This document shows positions 34,962 to 49,900 of a stretch of 64,000 bases of DNA, one piece after another; position 1 is the stretch's first letter; the number at the start of each line of letters is the position of its first letter. Below the pieces are notes generated by a model. That model was not told where the DNA came from, made no database searches, and saw nothing but the letters and a program-made list of their open reading frames with translations. The stretch lies in the NCBI GenBank assembly GCA_034620365.1, contig JAQGEQ010000020.1:682001-746000 (forward strand), in the 5' to 3' direction. The position numbers and the translations under genes were made by a program. Source of the stretch: Pegea sp. RAD2-039 (taxonomy: Eukaryota > Chordata > Thaliacea > Salpida > Salpidae).

Positions 34962-37900
34962 GTGAGGTTGAGTTGTAATGTTTGATAAATTTTGTTGTAA
35001 ACATATTTTACTTTCATTAAAACAGCGTTTCCATTGTATTCTTCAAACAAGTATTTCGTTAACCTTTAGTTTATTTTTACATTGTACTTTATTTTTGAGT
35101 TAATACTCAATAGCTTAAGTGATCAGTTTCAAAAGTATCCTGTTCTTTTGATAGATCACTTTCTTTGTATGAATATTTTGTACTTTTACACCTCAGAACA
35201 TAAACCATGATATTCAAAATAGTTACAATCTAAATATTCAAAATCTGTTGTGGGACAGTTAAAAATACATTTTTCGAACGGATAGGTTTTTATTGATCAA
35301 AAGAAGTTTTTGTTTTTAGTGTTATATGATACAGAAACGCATTTAATAATGCTGATAGAGATAAAAGTTGGGACACCACAATAAAATGTCAAATATGATG
35401 GTTAGCAATTAGTTTTTCATCTGGTTTATCTGGTTTCCGGAAAAAAAAGTTTATATTGAGACTATGAATCAAATAGATACTATGAAAATTACTGTTCAGA
35501 ATTTGACACTGAGCGTACTATTGTTGTTATTTATCAAATATTAAGAAACGAAAAATTCTTTCACTGATTATTGGGACGAATAAACAGCTTAAGTAAGCAA
35601 TCAAATAGCTTCTAAAATTCATTCAAATCAAAGAAATGATTAATTTGATAATTTACTAGGGGTTTATACTAAATTATTTCATGTATGATAAAACAAAAGC
35701 TGTCTCATTTTTTCAGACTATAAAACGAAAATAATCTCAACGTTAGATATGTTTTAAAAAATATCCTTAAATTTAATTTAAGTGACCTTTAATTCTAAAG
35801 TTGAACTTTAAAGCGACAACACCACTGACATCTTCAACTTCTGATATTTTGTAATATCCAATTTTCAAATTGTATTCAAATTTGTTATATAAAGCTTTAT
35901 GTAATATGTGGTACTTCCTGTAAATTATATATATTGATAGTTGATGGTTAACCATAAATTCAAAGTAAATAGTTCACATTACCGTAATCCATTATTCCAA
36001 AAGTTTCTATTCTAGCTTCTGTAAAATATCTGAGTAATCATTCAATTTTACATCATATAATTTTTTTAACAAATCAAATTCCCAAAATAGGTTGTTAATT
36101 GTTTATAAATATGTCAACAATTATTAATAATTTAATATTATTCAATTTGATAAACTTTTATTATATATAACTTAGTATTGTTGACCAAATATTTTGTTGT
36201 CTTGTAAAAGCGTGAGTTATTCAGATTAAGATAATTTTGAAAAAAATAAGTGTTGGGGTTAATGTTGAAAGGTAAGTTGGTTTTTGTGCGCTGTTTGATT
36301 AATAAACAAACAAGAATTATTAATAGCACTGACTATCAAGTAGCTATTTTTAATTGCTACCTCAAAAATGCTTTTGAACAATAAACTTGAGATAGCTTCT
36401 GATTTTATTCGAGACTGAGCATAAGTTTAGCGACAACTCTCAAGAGCTTCCTCACTAGCGAAAAGATAAGAGAAGTGCATCAATTGGTTAGCGTTACTCG
36501 AATTCTCAAGCACACTATTTATAAGTATAAACAGAATGATCCAATATGGCAATAATTTATTTCTAGCAACTGTAGATAAGCCTCCATGAAATACTTTGGC
36601 CATGATTGTATTATTGAATGCAGCTAAAAGGTATTTAGTCGGCTTCATAAGCTAATTGTTTAAATAAAGTTGGCTTTTATAATATCGGTTCAAAACTATT
36701 AGTCTGCTAAACATCTTCATATTACGCAAATTCATTTATATTTTTTAGTTTTTATGAAAATTATACAAAACACTAACCCAATAAAAGTTTGTCATTAAAA
36801 ATGTTCTAATTTAATATCACAGACTTAAAAAGTTACAATTTCTCAACAATTCTTTAGTTGATGTAGTGACTGATTAACTTTAAGCCATCGGAAAATAAAT
36901 GAAGTCCATTTTCACTCGATATTTCGTATTCAAAGTTGTCTAGCAGTGTTCTGAAGACTTTTATAAATTATTTTAGCTATTTAAAAAAACTGATAGTTTT
37001 ATAAAGTGTGGATTAATTTATTCTGGTTTTCCGTTGTAATTATTAGAGGCGCCAACTTATTGGTATAATGACTAAGTATTGATCATTTATTTACTCATCT
37101 GCTGAAGAAATGCTTCCTGTCATGCTTCAGTAGAAGTTATTTTTAGCATTATAATTTCCTCCTTGTTCATCTGCATCACAGTAATATTTTATTGTTTTCT
37201 TAGTTTCGATAGTTTTTAACTGTTAAGCCCTAATTATATTTTTTTGCAAATAATAAAAACTTAGACTGGGGTGATTGATACTAGTTCTCAAATTATGATG
37301 ATTGTTGATTGATACCTTTTAAGTTTGTAAAGATTTAAATCGTAATCTGAAATACAACTCGACATGTTATAGATAGCTGATTAACGAAACAGCTATTTAT
37401 AGAATTAGTAAGTAAGTAATAGAAACATTTAATATGCCAATAAAATTGAATTATTTCAGTGTCACATCTATTTAAAAGAAAAACTAATAAAGCTCTTAGC
37501 TATTAAAAAGCATAACACGTGCAACTTATTCGTTTTTAACATTCAAACTTCAAATAAACAGATGATGCCAATAAAGAAGAAATTAATTTGGATGGCACTA
37601 ATAGCAAAGCATCTAGTGATCTGCAGTGTGATTTGAATAACTGTCCGAGACTGGAAAATTGTTTGAACGTAACTGAAACAGAATGTTGTCCGATCTGCTC
37701 TCAGTATGGATGTGAATGCTCAGGATATCAAAAATTTGATTGCATAGCCAACGGTTTCTTGTGAGTACTTTAAAGATTTTATGTTGGCTAATTGTACATG
37801 AATAAATTCGATGAAACTATACTGCGTTAAAAATTGAAACGTTTTTAAGTTTTTGGGTCTCCTGTTCTTTTCTTGAGCCGTCTTAAACCTTTTCAATTGC

Positions 37901-40900
37901 TCATATTATTAGTTAACAACTAATGATTGTTTAAATAGTCCACAAAATTAATTATTCTATAACTTTTTCCACTTTTTATTGCTATCAACAAAGCTAAAAA
38001 TTGAGTAAATCAATATCAAAACAAAGCCAAGAAAATATAAAAGTTGGCAGTGTTTACACAATCATCATCACAGTTTTATCAATTGTTGCTTACTAAACAT
38101 TTCAGAGACTCTACAGTGCCTGAAGGTAAATCGTATCTTGTTGATGAAGAGAGGACTATGTGCAATTGCCCAAAAGGTGGGGGGATAATTCTATGCAGGT
38201 ATGCGGCTGAACTTTTTAAAACTTATTAGAACAAAAAGTTTTGCAGCTTATACTTTTTATCTGACTAAATTTTATCCTCTACAGTTTAGTAGGCGTCAGC
38301 GATAATGAGCCTATATACCCGGGTTATACAACAATCAAATGTTCTCCTATACCTGTTGGTTGCTATGAGAAACGAATAGATTATGATGGATGTGAGGAAT
38401 GCCTTCAACTTGGTTGCTTAGGGGAAGGAGATAGAAACTACAAAGCAGGCGAACGGTTGGCTGTACTTACATCAATTTGAATATTTTTTCGTATAAAAAT
38501 AAACTTTTTATTTAGTTTCACTAAAGACAAATGTCAAGAATGTTTTTGCCCCGAACAAGGAGGTCGAATTTATTGTCTAACTTCACAATCTTGTGAGAAT
38601 CCTAGAGGTAAGTGAATATTTAGACTTTGAATTGGATTTGGTTAACTCTTTTATAGTTACAGACTCTGTTCAAAGCTACGAAAGTCGTCCTCAATTTATA
38701 CCTAATCTGACTGACCAGGGTCAATTGGTTTATCCAAACTTTATGAATCCAGGACCACAACATAACAGTGGCTACGACAATCGTCTTTGGGGTGAGACAA
38801 ATCACCAAGCTCCTCTTCAAGACTCTGAAACACAAGCAATTCCCCTAAACGGCAATCCTACAAGTTTTAAAGATGAAGAAGAAAATCCAGATCAAAATAA
38901 ACCTGGTGTCGGATCTAGAGGAATTTTTAACCCGCAACCTTACCCACAATTCTACAACAGACCTTACCGATACAACCCTGTTTACCCCTACCCTGATATA
39001 ATGAAATCCGAAAAACCTATCCCAGAAATTCCTGAAAGCCCACATTACTACTCGAGATTACCTTATGGTTCCAAATCTAACGGAAACTTTGGAAGTAATA
39101 ATGATGTGGTTGCTAATCCAGTTATTCCCCTCGGTAAAGGATTAGCAGATTATCAGGGCGGCGTTGAAGAAGGGGGAATAACAAACTATGAAACTCCACA
39201 GATTAATGAACAAGCTGAAACAGAAGAAGATCAGAGAATTTTGTCACCAGAGTTAGCAGCGCAACAAACTTTGCAAAATGGGAATCATCAGTCACATGAT
39301 GATAATGCAATAAAGGTTCCAAGCGAAGTTGATGCACAAGATCGCAACCAACGACCTCTTTATAACCATCCTTCTTTCAAATATTCTATGTTTAGCAGTT
39401 ACTACAATCCTAACAATCCATATAACCTAAACTCAGAAGTAGGAACTGGAAATGGTGGAAATATTCCAAATACCAATCAATTTTTGGGTAGCAACACAGA
39501 GAGTTTTCCGATGAATCCAGCTCCAAATCCATATTCTGAGAAAAATGAAGAAATAGTTCCATATGATCGAGTTTATCAACCTTATCATCAATTAATAAAT
39601 CCAAACCACCCCAAACAAGATCTAGTGCAGCCTGGTGATCAGATCTCAGAAGGTGTAGATGATATTAATCAACCATTAGTAAGTTCGCCAGTGAACGAAG
39701 ATGCACGAGAAAACCCATACGATCAAGTTGGGAACTCCCGTAGATCTCAGGTTCCCCCATTTTCGGACTACAACTACAATCAGTATAATCCTTACGATCC
39801 ATATAATTACCACAATGAAGCTGGAGGAAGTGTATTGAATCCTAATGATAATATAAATCCTGCTATCGAAAATCAAGATAGTCAAACACAAGAACAAGAA
39901 TTCTCCTTGCATCAAAAAGAAGATAGAACTGTTTTATCACTATATCAAAATGAAAATACAAAAATCACTGATGACAAAACTAATTACTATGCAGAAACGG
40001 CCAATAATGTTGAAAGTGAGAAACAAAACGAACAAATAAATGAGAAAATGTTTTCAAGTGATAGTCAGGTTTTACAAAACCCAATAGAACCAGAAGAAAC
40101 CGATGAGGCTCAATACTTGACTGGTAACAGTTTTGGAAAAATTAAACAAAATTTCAATTACGAAAATAAAGTTGATGATGATCAAAAACTAGAAAGCATC
40201 AATGATGGATCGACAGCAAAGAAAAACGTGTATAAAACTATGTCTGGAAATGTTGTAGAGCCTATAATAAGAACCATTCCCACTCATTCAGATCAACAGG
40301 AAGAAGAAATAGAAAACAAACAGGAAGAGCAAGTTATTTTTGCCACAGAAGATAATAAATTTAAGAGCACAACTCCTAAATATGAAGCGTTATCCAGCAA
40401 TACTGTTGAAATAAACCATCAAAATCTCAATTTTGTAGAGAGATTAAAAACATTGAAGACAGCAACACCTGAAAAAGGTGAAGAATTAAACCTTGGAAAT
40501 AGAGATGATGCAACTACAGATAATCCTTGGTTGCCAGTAGATGAAGCAGTAGACGTCAACCAAAATAACACAACTGATGTATTAACTTCCTCGGACAATA
40601 AAAAAGAAATCTTAGAGAACTCAGCTGAAACCAGTTTAGAAATTTTACGTTTATTAAATAGAACTATTGGTGAGATAGGAAATGAGGAAAATTTGTTACG
40701 TGAGAAAAACCTTGAAGGTGATTATGATGATTATGCTTACCACGGTTATACTAATGATTATTCTCTTCAATCAATGAAATTCATGCAACGTTTATACTCA
40801 AATCATTCTCTAGAAAAAGAACAGACAGATTCATTTTTTAACAAGTAAGTAGTCTTAGATTAATTGATATTAAAACTGTACATTACATAGTATTCTTAAT

Positions 40901-43900
40901 TATATATAAGATGTAGCAGCTAATTTAACTTGAATCAAATTTAAATTTAAGAACATCTTTGATTTACTCTTTGAAAAGTTTTTAACTTTCATACACAAAA
41001 CGTTGAGTTGGTATGTTTACTCATCAAAAGGCAAATGGTAATTTGAATAAACATCAGTATAACATCAACAAAAGTACAGGAATGAATTTGTTGCATCCAT
41101 TCTTCAAACTCTCACTTAAGTATCACATGCTCTTATAGCAAAATTCAAAATTGAAATGATGTCATCATCGGTAAACATTTCTTAGGAGAAAATCCATCTT
41201 TACTAAGCCGTATAAACAAAGCAATTTTACAGAAAACCTAAATTGAGCATTTAGTTTTGAATTTTTAATAAAGTTGAAATATGTGACTAAAATGAACGTC
41301 AAAAGCTTTGATATAAGTATTTGTCAACAAAATGTTAAACAATCAACAAAATAATTAGAGGCTATGTTTTAATAACTGATGTAAAATATTTTGCTATAAA
41401 TTAATGATTAGTTGCTTCATATTGAATTTTATTATGACAGATAAAACTTTTTCGATAGCTACGCAAATAAATTTTTATAAAATTGAATTAGAAGCCCTCT
41501 CCTTTAATAAATCAATTTCCTGTTTTGATTCTTCGGTAGTTTACTGCTTCAAAAACTAAATAGCCGGTTAAGTTCAAAATACCGTTGGAAAAACTCATAA
41601 AGGGTTTTTTGAGCTCTATTATAAACATTTAAACGTTTTTATGACCTCGGTAGTTTGTTTATAGTGCCAGTAAATAAATTATTGAGGGATCATATATCAA
41701 CTAGACTTAATCAGTATATTTCTATGTTTTTCGTGAAATCTGATTTAAGAGGAAAGTTTCTCTAAAAAGTTCTATAAATTTTCGCAATATAATTTGTTGT
41801 TAACTCATTTCATTAAATGATGTTTTTCATTTTATCGAATAATAAAGTATTGATGAGAAAACTTTCTTTTTTAAAGATTAAAAATGCGATCATTTATGAT
41901 TAGTATTTTAGATATTCAATTTTATTTGATAGATCAAATAATTATTTTGGGTTATATTTTTAATTCAATCCAAAAGTTTGTAAATAATTGTTGAATTCAT
42001 GTCTTTAACAGTACAGTTGATTATGGTGACTCGTACTCACCTGATAAACTTCATTCACAATATGAAGGCATATACAATTTGGATACAGCAGAAGCAGAAA
42101 ACAAAGCCCCTCTGTTACAAATTGAAGGTAAGATTTTATGTTTATAGTTAGTTGTGACTTTAAAAAATACTAAAAAGTCCGACCAATAATCCTAAAATTT
42201 AAATCTATTTTTTGAAAAGTATCGTTACTTTGATAGACGTTCTTGATTCACAACTTGCCCTTATATGGTCATAATAGCGTAGTAGCTTTGGGCTTATTTG
42301 AAATGAATGAGTTTGATTTTACCCTTAGCTTTATTAGACTTTTACAATAGCCAGTATTTATGAAAACGAGTTTTCTAGTGTATCATCTGATAAGTACTCA
42401 ACTCAAAACATCTCAATTAGAAGCTAGCTATAAAATATAATAATTATTCAACTACTGTTAATTATTCTACTGTTCTAATAAATTGAGTTTCTTTAAATTA
42501 TTTACAGACTTTTAATTTGTTAAAAGATTTTTATAAACTCTATATGCAACAGCTTAAACATTAAAAAAGTTTGATGAAAAGATTCATACAAAAATTGTTA
42601 CAGAAAGTATCAAATCAAAGATAAAATATTTGTTGAAGAATTTAAAATTTAAATCGAGTTATAACCGAAACTAAACTTTTATTTGTATTGATTGTTCGTC
42701 AGTATATCAAGCTTAACATCAATTGAACGATAGTAAACCAGTAAAAGAAATAACTTTATTGTAACTTGAAACGTTCTGTGTTTTCATCTTCATCTATCTT
42801 CTGTTGAATGTAATGAAGAAAACAAGATTATTTTGATTGTCGGCAAGCTAGGTCTTAAACTACAAACACTTTTTTTTACACTTGATTGAAAGTACGAAGC
42901 AGATGATGATGAAGAGTGTTACGCTTGATCAGCCAAGCGTAACAAAAAATAGAAGTTGACGAGAACATCTAGTTGCCATGTATTATTCTTCAATTCACAC
43001 GTGTCCTTGTGTATACACCTCAATCGTGGGTGTGCCCTCGTGCAAACACTACGCATGTGCACATGCACCTCTCGTGCATTATTGAGTGTGTGTGGGCACT
43101 AATAACGCGACATTCAGAATAAAAGAAAGAGAAATAAGAGCGAAAACGAACCGGCGGCAGCCTTACTTCTAAGCCGGCTACTGACTGCGTTTCAACCGGA
43201 AATGAGATGTCGCGTTATGACGTACAATTTTCGCCAATAATACGTCATCGGAGCAAAAAAAAAAGAAAATTAAAATGTTTAGGGTGATCTTGGAGCTTAT
43301 GTTTACCTTAGTATGTTTACAACAAACAATTTGCCTATCTAATTAGTTACAACCATTGTTTTGATAAAGCTTTTATATCAATTGCAGCTTGCATAGATGT
43401 TTCAAACATTAAATTCTTTTTCCTCAGACTATTTTAAAGTTTGTAAAGTATTTATTACAATAAAAGTTTCTATAAATTATTTTGAAGCTCAGCTGATCGA
43501 CGAATACAACTTTAAAGATTGTTAAATTAGAGAAGTCATAAATCATCTCAAATTTTTTACAATTTATTCTATCTAATCTGTATCCTGTACATATGTAGGG
43601 TGTGCACATGTGATTTATTGCACCAGCCTGGGTGGCCTATAACTTAACAAAACTTTTAATGAATAAAGAAATAAATAAAATAAAACCTGACAAGTATTTC
43701 CTGATTTTAAACAGTTGTGTTTATATGCACTGTTTACTAAAATATACACTTTTACGTGATATCACCTATATCTGTATATTTGCATTTTAACATTGATATA
43801 TACAAGCGGCACAATTTGGCATTTATTTTATCAATGTTCAACAAACAATTCTAAAACTTCAACAACCACCTTTTGATTTTTTAAAAAGTCGAATGAAAAA

Positions 43901-46900
43901 CATTTTAGAAACTTATTTGGTTTATTAAATTTAGTTCATAGCAGAAAGTCAGAAGTCTCTTATTTTATCATTCATATCGTATATCATTATTATGAAATTT
44001 TTTTGCTATAATTAATATTTAGTATTTTCTAAAATTTATCTGCAGAAAAATATGTTCAAAAATTTGACAATATTTGTTCACATTTAGAAATCAAATTTGA
44101 ACTGCGTTTCGTATCAGAAGGTATGCATTAATCACGTTGATAGCAAAATACGAGTAAACTCAGATATTAGATGTTTGCTTAAGATATTCGCTGTAAAAAA
44201 TTTTTACGACAAATGACTGTAATCAAATTCTAGTTTTTTTCATTATCCAAGTTAACAATTAACTTAAATTATTTGGCGTTGTAGAGTATTGTATGAGCTA
44301 ACTCAGTTCAAGTAGAAAACTCAAATTTAATAGAAAAAATTGTAAGTAAAAACTGTTTACAAAAACAAAGTATGAATTTTTAGTTTTTAAATTTGCTTAA
44401 ATTGAGTTGGATGCTTTAAGATAGTTTTTAATAGTTGAAAATAAATATTTACTTTGCTCTACGTAGCTTTATTGTGATAAATTTCTAAAAGTGTATTATT
44501 TGCAGAGATAACATTTTAGATTGTAGACAAACATAAAATCGTTCAAAAAAATATAAGTTTAACATTTTAGGCATTAACACCAAGAAGTCAAGGAATATTA
44601 AATCAATATAGCAAAATCGATTTGACAAATGAGAAATTTAAACAACAAAACTTTCAATGAAACAAACTTTAATAGAAAAATATTTTTTCGAACTTCGAAT
44701 TATCGATCATAAAAAAATGCTTATCAACCACCATCTGAGGATCTTCAATAGCCGCTGTGTTCATTAATTTGTTCTCAACTATCTTCAATCAATTCACTTT
44801 TTGTAAAGTAATTGTTTCTTGTTATTTATGGGATTATAAAGAGAAGCCAAAGAGCCTAAATTTAAACATCCTAGTCTTCTTTTGGAAGAATCAAAGAACA
44901 ACTTGAAATAATCCTTTCAAAGAAAAAAGTCGATAAAATAAATTTTTATAACAGAAGTTTTAGGACTCACTAAAGGCAGAATAGAAGTTAAACCTTTTTT
45001 GGAGTAAAAACAAAATAAAAAACGGTCACATTTTATGGCATGGCTCATTAAATAATTATTTTATTACTTCTTCTTTTGTATTTTTTTGGAAGATAAGGCT
45101 AGACGTCTACAAAAAGGAAAGACCACAAATATCTTAAAGACATTACCGGGTTGATTTTTCGTTTTCTTAAATCACGACATTAGATTTAAACCTTTACGAT
45201 TGGTTAAGCACGCTGCATAATATACATTGAAGGAATTAAGTCTTAATAAGTGGATTCAATAAACTTCTGTATTTTTTTCAGAAAGCTAAAAATATAACAA
45301 CTAGGTAAAAAATTCGACGATTCATGTAAGACATTAAATTATCGAAGTTATAACATTTTTTTTAATTGATCAACACTTTGACAAATCTGAAAAACTATTT
45401 TTCTTATCGAGCTAGTCTGATGACTGTTGCAAGATGATCCAATTATTTATAAGCTATTATCTTTTGATTTTCTTTGAAGATAGCGTTTAGCGACAAAGCA
45501 TGAAGTAAATTGATATTTCTTGACAGAAACAATTTGTCACACTTGACTTGGAACTGTCTTCAGAGACCATAAGAGACTTAATTATACTTATCACTGACTG
45601 TTGAAGGAATTTCTTCTTTGTAAATGCTCGGGAATTCAGTTTATAACCAAGCTACAGGCAGTTTAGTTATCATTTGAAGCATCAGCCGACTGCTTACAAG
45701 TAACTCATCGTACTCAGAATCAGACTTTTATTCAAATAACTGTTGAAGGGAGCCGCTGCTGAAATGAAATTTCTTAGAATAGTTTTTTGTATCTTTTCAA
45801 TTTCTTTTTTGAAAGAACAAAGCTTTGCCCAGTCACCAGGTTTGATTTATTGTATAGTGTTAAAAAATTAAGTTAATTGATGAAAATAAAACTCAGTTTA
45901 TCAATAAACATTTTCTTGTTTTGTTTTATTAATTTCACAAGTTCAATACTGAACCAACAGAATAGCAATTGAAGTTGACGATTTGATAAATATTGCTTTA
46001 TTCTTTGATATATCGTGAAAGTACCTATTAGTAAAGTTGTTGACCAGCACTGGTACTCAATTAAAGTAATTCAACCTATTTTGATTTAAACTTTTATTTT
46101 TTCTTTCAGAGAGTTATGAAAACGTTCTTTCTTGGTGCTGCACTGAAGGGAAGCAATGGGGATTAAGTCACGATACTTGCTCTGATATTCCAGTTGGAGT
46201 TATATCTTACAAGCAAACATGCGCAATGGCACAAGTATATAACTCAATAACTCTTTAACTTATTTCAAACGTTTATGTTATAAGCTAGTAGTTTTATCGA
46301 CAAACATTTCCTATAAAGTTAGTTTCTTTTATAAAACTTTAATTTTCTCTCAGAAAAAATGCTGCATGAAAAGCCTGGAGGAAAGAAGTTGTGACTTAGG
46401 AGTTCTTTCTGCTCAGAACATGACTGCCTGTGATTTAATTGAACCAACATTTAATGCTGGCGAATGTCAGTCCAACACCATTAAGGTTAGTTTACATATT
46501 GTACAAAGTGAATACATTTTATTTTAAAAATAGCTGTAAAAGAATCGTTTGAAAAATAGTTTCAGATTCAAAATAGAGTATCTAAAAAAACCCTAGATCG
46601 TATCATGAAACTTATCAAAATTCTACTGATATAATCGCTCACAATTGCTGAAGCTATTTTTAACTTGCCAGAATCTATTATTGAGTCCTTATACAGTATA
46701 TAACTTTTTATAAACCATCATATTGACTTTTTTGAAAACTTACTAAACAATGTGTGATGCTAACCAATTCGATTACTGTTTACACGATTAACAAACGTTT
46801 AACAAATAAAAATGATGCTATAAATGATTGTGTTTCAAACACATATTTACATAATTATAAAGTGCTTAACCTTAAAATACATTATGTAATACTCAAGTAT

Positions 46901-49900
46901 TTTGTAAACACGATATTACACTCTGATTACTATAGTCTCTAGAACTCAGCCGTATATTTATGAAATTTTATGCAGACTTGCTGCGATTGTTGCGCTCTTG
47001 GCTTGAAGTCTTATGGAATGGGTTTGAGCTGTGATATGGAAATTCTGGGTGAGTTTATTTAGTTATGTAAAAGATAAATAGTTTTATTAAATCTTCTCTT
47101 TCTAGGACATCCTTGCAGTGGTGCATACTCTAAATGTTGTCGAGAGGGGACTAGATCTTCTTCTAGTAGAGAAACAGTCGACAACGAATCTAGTGAGCAA
47201 ATTTAATCTTTGAATATTTCTATAATCAGACAGTAATTCATGAATCATAACAAACAAAACTTCAAATATTTTAGTCTATAATATAATTTTTTGATTGACT
47301 GTTGATGAAAGATATTTGCAGCCTTCAAAGGTTTATATATAAATTTGTTAAAATACTTTCCAAGATTATCAATTAGTATTGATTAGAAGGACAAGACTAA
47401 AATACTTTTAAAATCTAAGACGATTCAGTACGAGTTTTATTACTTTACAAAAGAAGTCTTCAGTCTTTTACAAGCTCATGAGTAATTAAAATTAGATCAA
47501 AACTTTAAAAAATTTTTAGATCTTCTTATTATAATGCTATTCAAGAAATGCTTTATAATTCATTTAAGATATATCGTGTAAACTTTATCTTCATTTACAT
47601 AGCTTTAAATGAAATAATTGTTTAGACAACAATAGCAATTAGTCATAGACAAAAGATTTAAAAAATAAATCTTTAAAATATTCTTAAGTAATTTTACCAA
47701 ATCTTTCATCTTGATAACTTGTTATTGGTTTTACTCTTTGTGCAAACAATTAATAATTGAATTACTCTGTATTCATTTTAAAAAGATTTAAACCAGGCCA
47801 CTAGGCTCAATGTACATTTTAAGTGGCTCAGAACTTCAATAAGTGTTGAGTCTTGTGTATAATTGAAAAATATCTTGCAAGAAATGATCTTTGTCAAAAG
47901 TATTATAATATGCAAAACCGAATACTCATAAAAGAACTACTGTGTGACTGCTTACATTTAAGTTATGTTTGTTAAGTTTTGAGAAATCTTTGCTGAAAAA
48001 AACTTTAAAATCAGTCTTATTTTTACTGTTTAGAATTATGAAATTTTGAATTGTTTGGTTTTATTGTATATCTTATAGTTTATTATTTATTTGTAGGATT
48101 TTTTAGTAGAGAATCAGCTGGAAATAATTCCGAATCATATACAAGAGGTTAGTAAAGACCAGTTACACCTGGTTCATTAAACTTAAAGTATTCTACTAAT
48201 TCTTTACTTTACATTTATGTAAACACAAGCTACTGAAAAAAAGTTTGTTGTTGTTAAGTGTATCTAAATTAGTAGATAATAATAATTATTTTATCTAATA
48301 AAAATTAACTTGCTTTATTCTTAGCTTTATTTAAATTGAAACCAACAGTATTGTCGTAATAAATTAGTGTATTTCAAAGATATATATCATGTTACATATC
48401 AAACAGTCAATGTGTCGAAAGTTAACAAAAGTCAAATTTAACGATTTATAAAAAGTATTTACAACAGAATGCCAATAACAATTTGTTTCAAATTAAGTTT
48501 CAAGATTTAGAAACTTAAGTTTTGAAAATATAAATCAAATAAAATGAAATTTTTAACAGGTTGTGACGATAGTATTTGTCAACATCTATGTTTAAACCTT
48601 AATGATGAAGACTTTCAGTGTTCATGTAGAGATGGATATCAATTGCAACCAGATGGTTTTAGTTGTGAAGGTAAATTTAATCATTTAAAAAATTGCCTTA
48701 TTTAATTGACAGGGGTTTTCCTTTATTTCTATTCTAGTTTATTTGCTTAAATTTAAAAAAAAAGCTGTTGAACTTAAAATCCAGAATTTTATAGATGGTT
48801 ACATAACTGTGATAACAAAACTAAATACTTCAATCGTATGCAAATATTTATTGATTTGGTTTCATTAAAATTAAACTGAAAATATTTTTAAACACAAATC
48901 TTCTATATCTAATCTGTTTTTTTATTTCTAGATATAATTCATTGATCTGTTTGCTATGGCAATAATATTTTGATGAAATCTTTAGGCTAGAGACAACAAA
49001 CTACTTAAACAAAAAACTCTTTGATTAAATAAATTATTGATTTTAAATCCCATAAAAACCTCTTATCAAACATTAAATGTATTTTTTTATAAATATCTTA
49101 GAGTAAATAAATTCAAATAAAAAAATTAAATTTTCAATTATACTTTTGTTTTATAAATGCGGTAGAAAATATCTTTCATCTTTATACTTGTTTTTTATGC
49201 TTTGCATGTTGTTGAATTGATCTGGTTTTAAAATTAACTGAAAAAAAACTTTTAAGTCAAATATAAATAAACTTTAGTGAGATTGGAAAAAAATATTCCT
49301 GATTCTCTTCACAACTTTAAACTAATTCTACTCAGAATAAACGTAGGGTGAAGTTAAAGTACCATTAAAGATAATTACCTAGAATATTAAAGGTGCTAAC
49401 GTCTCTGTATGTATTGACTCATGACTACAACGAACCTAAAGTATTGTCAAAGTTTTACTTGAAGTCATCTTACCAGTAAATGCTTTTAAATCTGTAATGA
49501 ACAATGTTTTTATAAAGTACAACGTATTTGATATTTTCTTTTACAGGCATTCATCCATTGGTTATCTTATATTAAACTAAATCAGTTTTTATTTAAAATC
49601 AATACAAAAAATTTTCAATAATTTCTGAAGACAATAAAAGTTCAAAGTAGAAAATAATTTAATTTCTCTTTCAGACATTAATGAATGTGCATTGGGATCT
49701 CATAGCTGTAGTATTGGTGAACTTTGTTTTAACACTGAGGGAAGCTTCACGTGTCAACGAAGGCTGAGCTGTGGTACCGGTTATGTGCTTAAAAAGGACA
49801 ACACATGTGATGGTAAGTAAAAAAACCATCTCTCTAATAGTTGCTACGTTAGTTATTGAAATAAGTGAATCAATTAACTATTCAGAAGCTTATTCAATTA

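Noticed and set aside
34500-35050. Overlapping frames on both strands within fibulin exon 1
   Set aside because: They are shadows of the long coding exon, which has the signal peptide and consistent splicing.
36427-36648. 73-codon - strand frame in fibulin intron 1
   Set aside because: Local composition is less AT-rich and the frame looks somewhat protein-like, but no family, splice context or conserved motif could be recognised.
38620-39915. Minus-strand frames opposite fibulin exon 6
   Set aside because: They arise from the skewed codon composition of the sense exon (Pro/Tyr/Asn/Asp codons read backwards).
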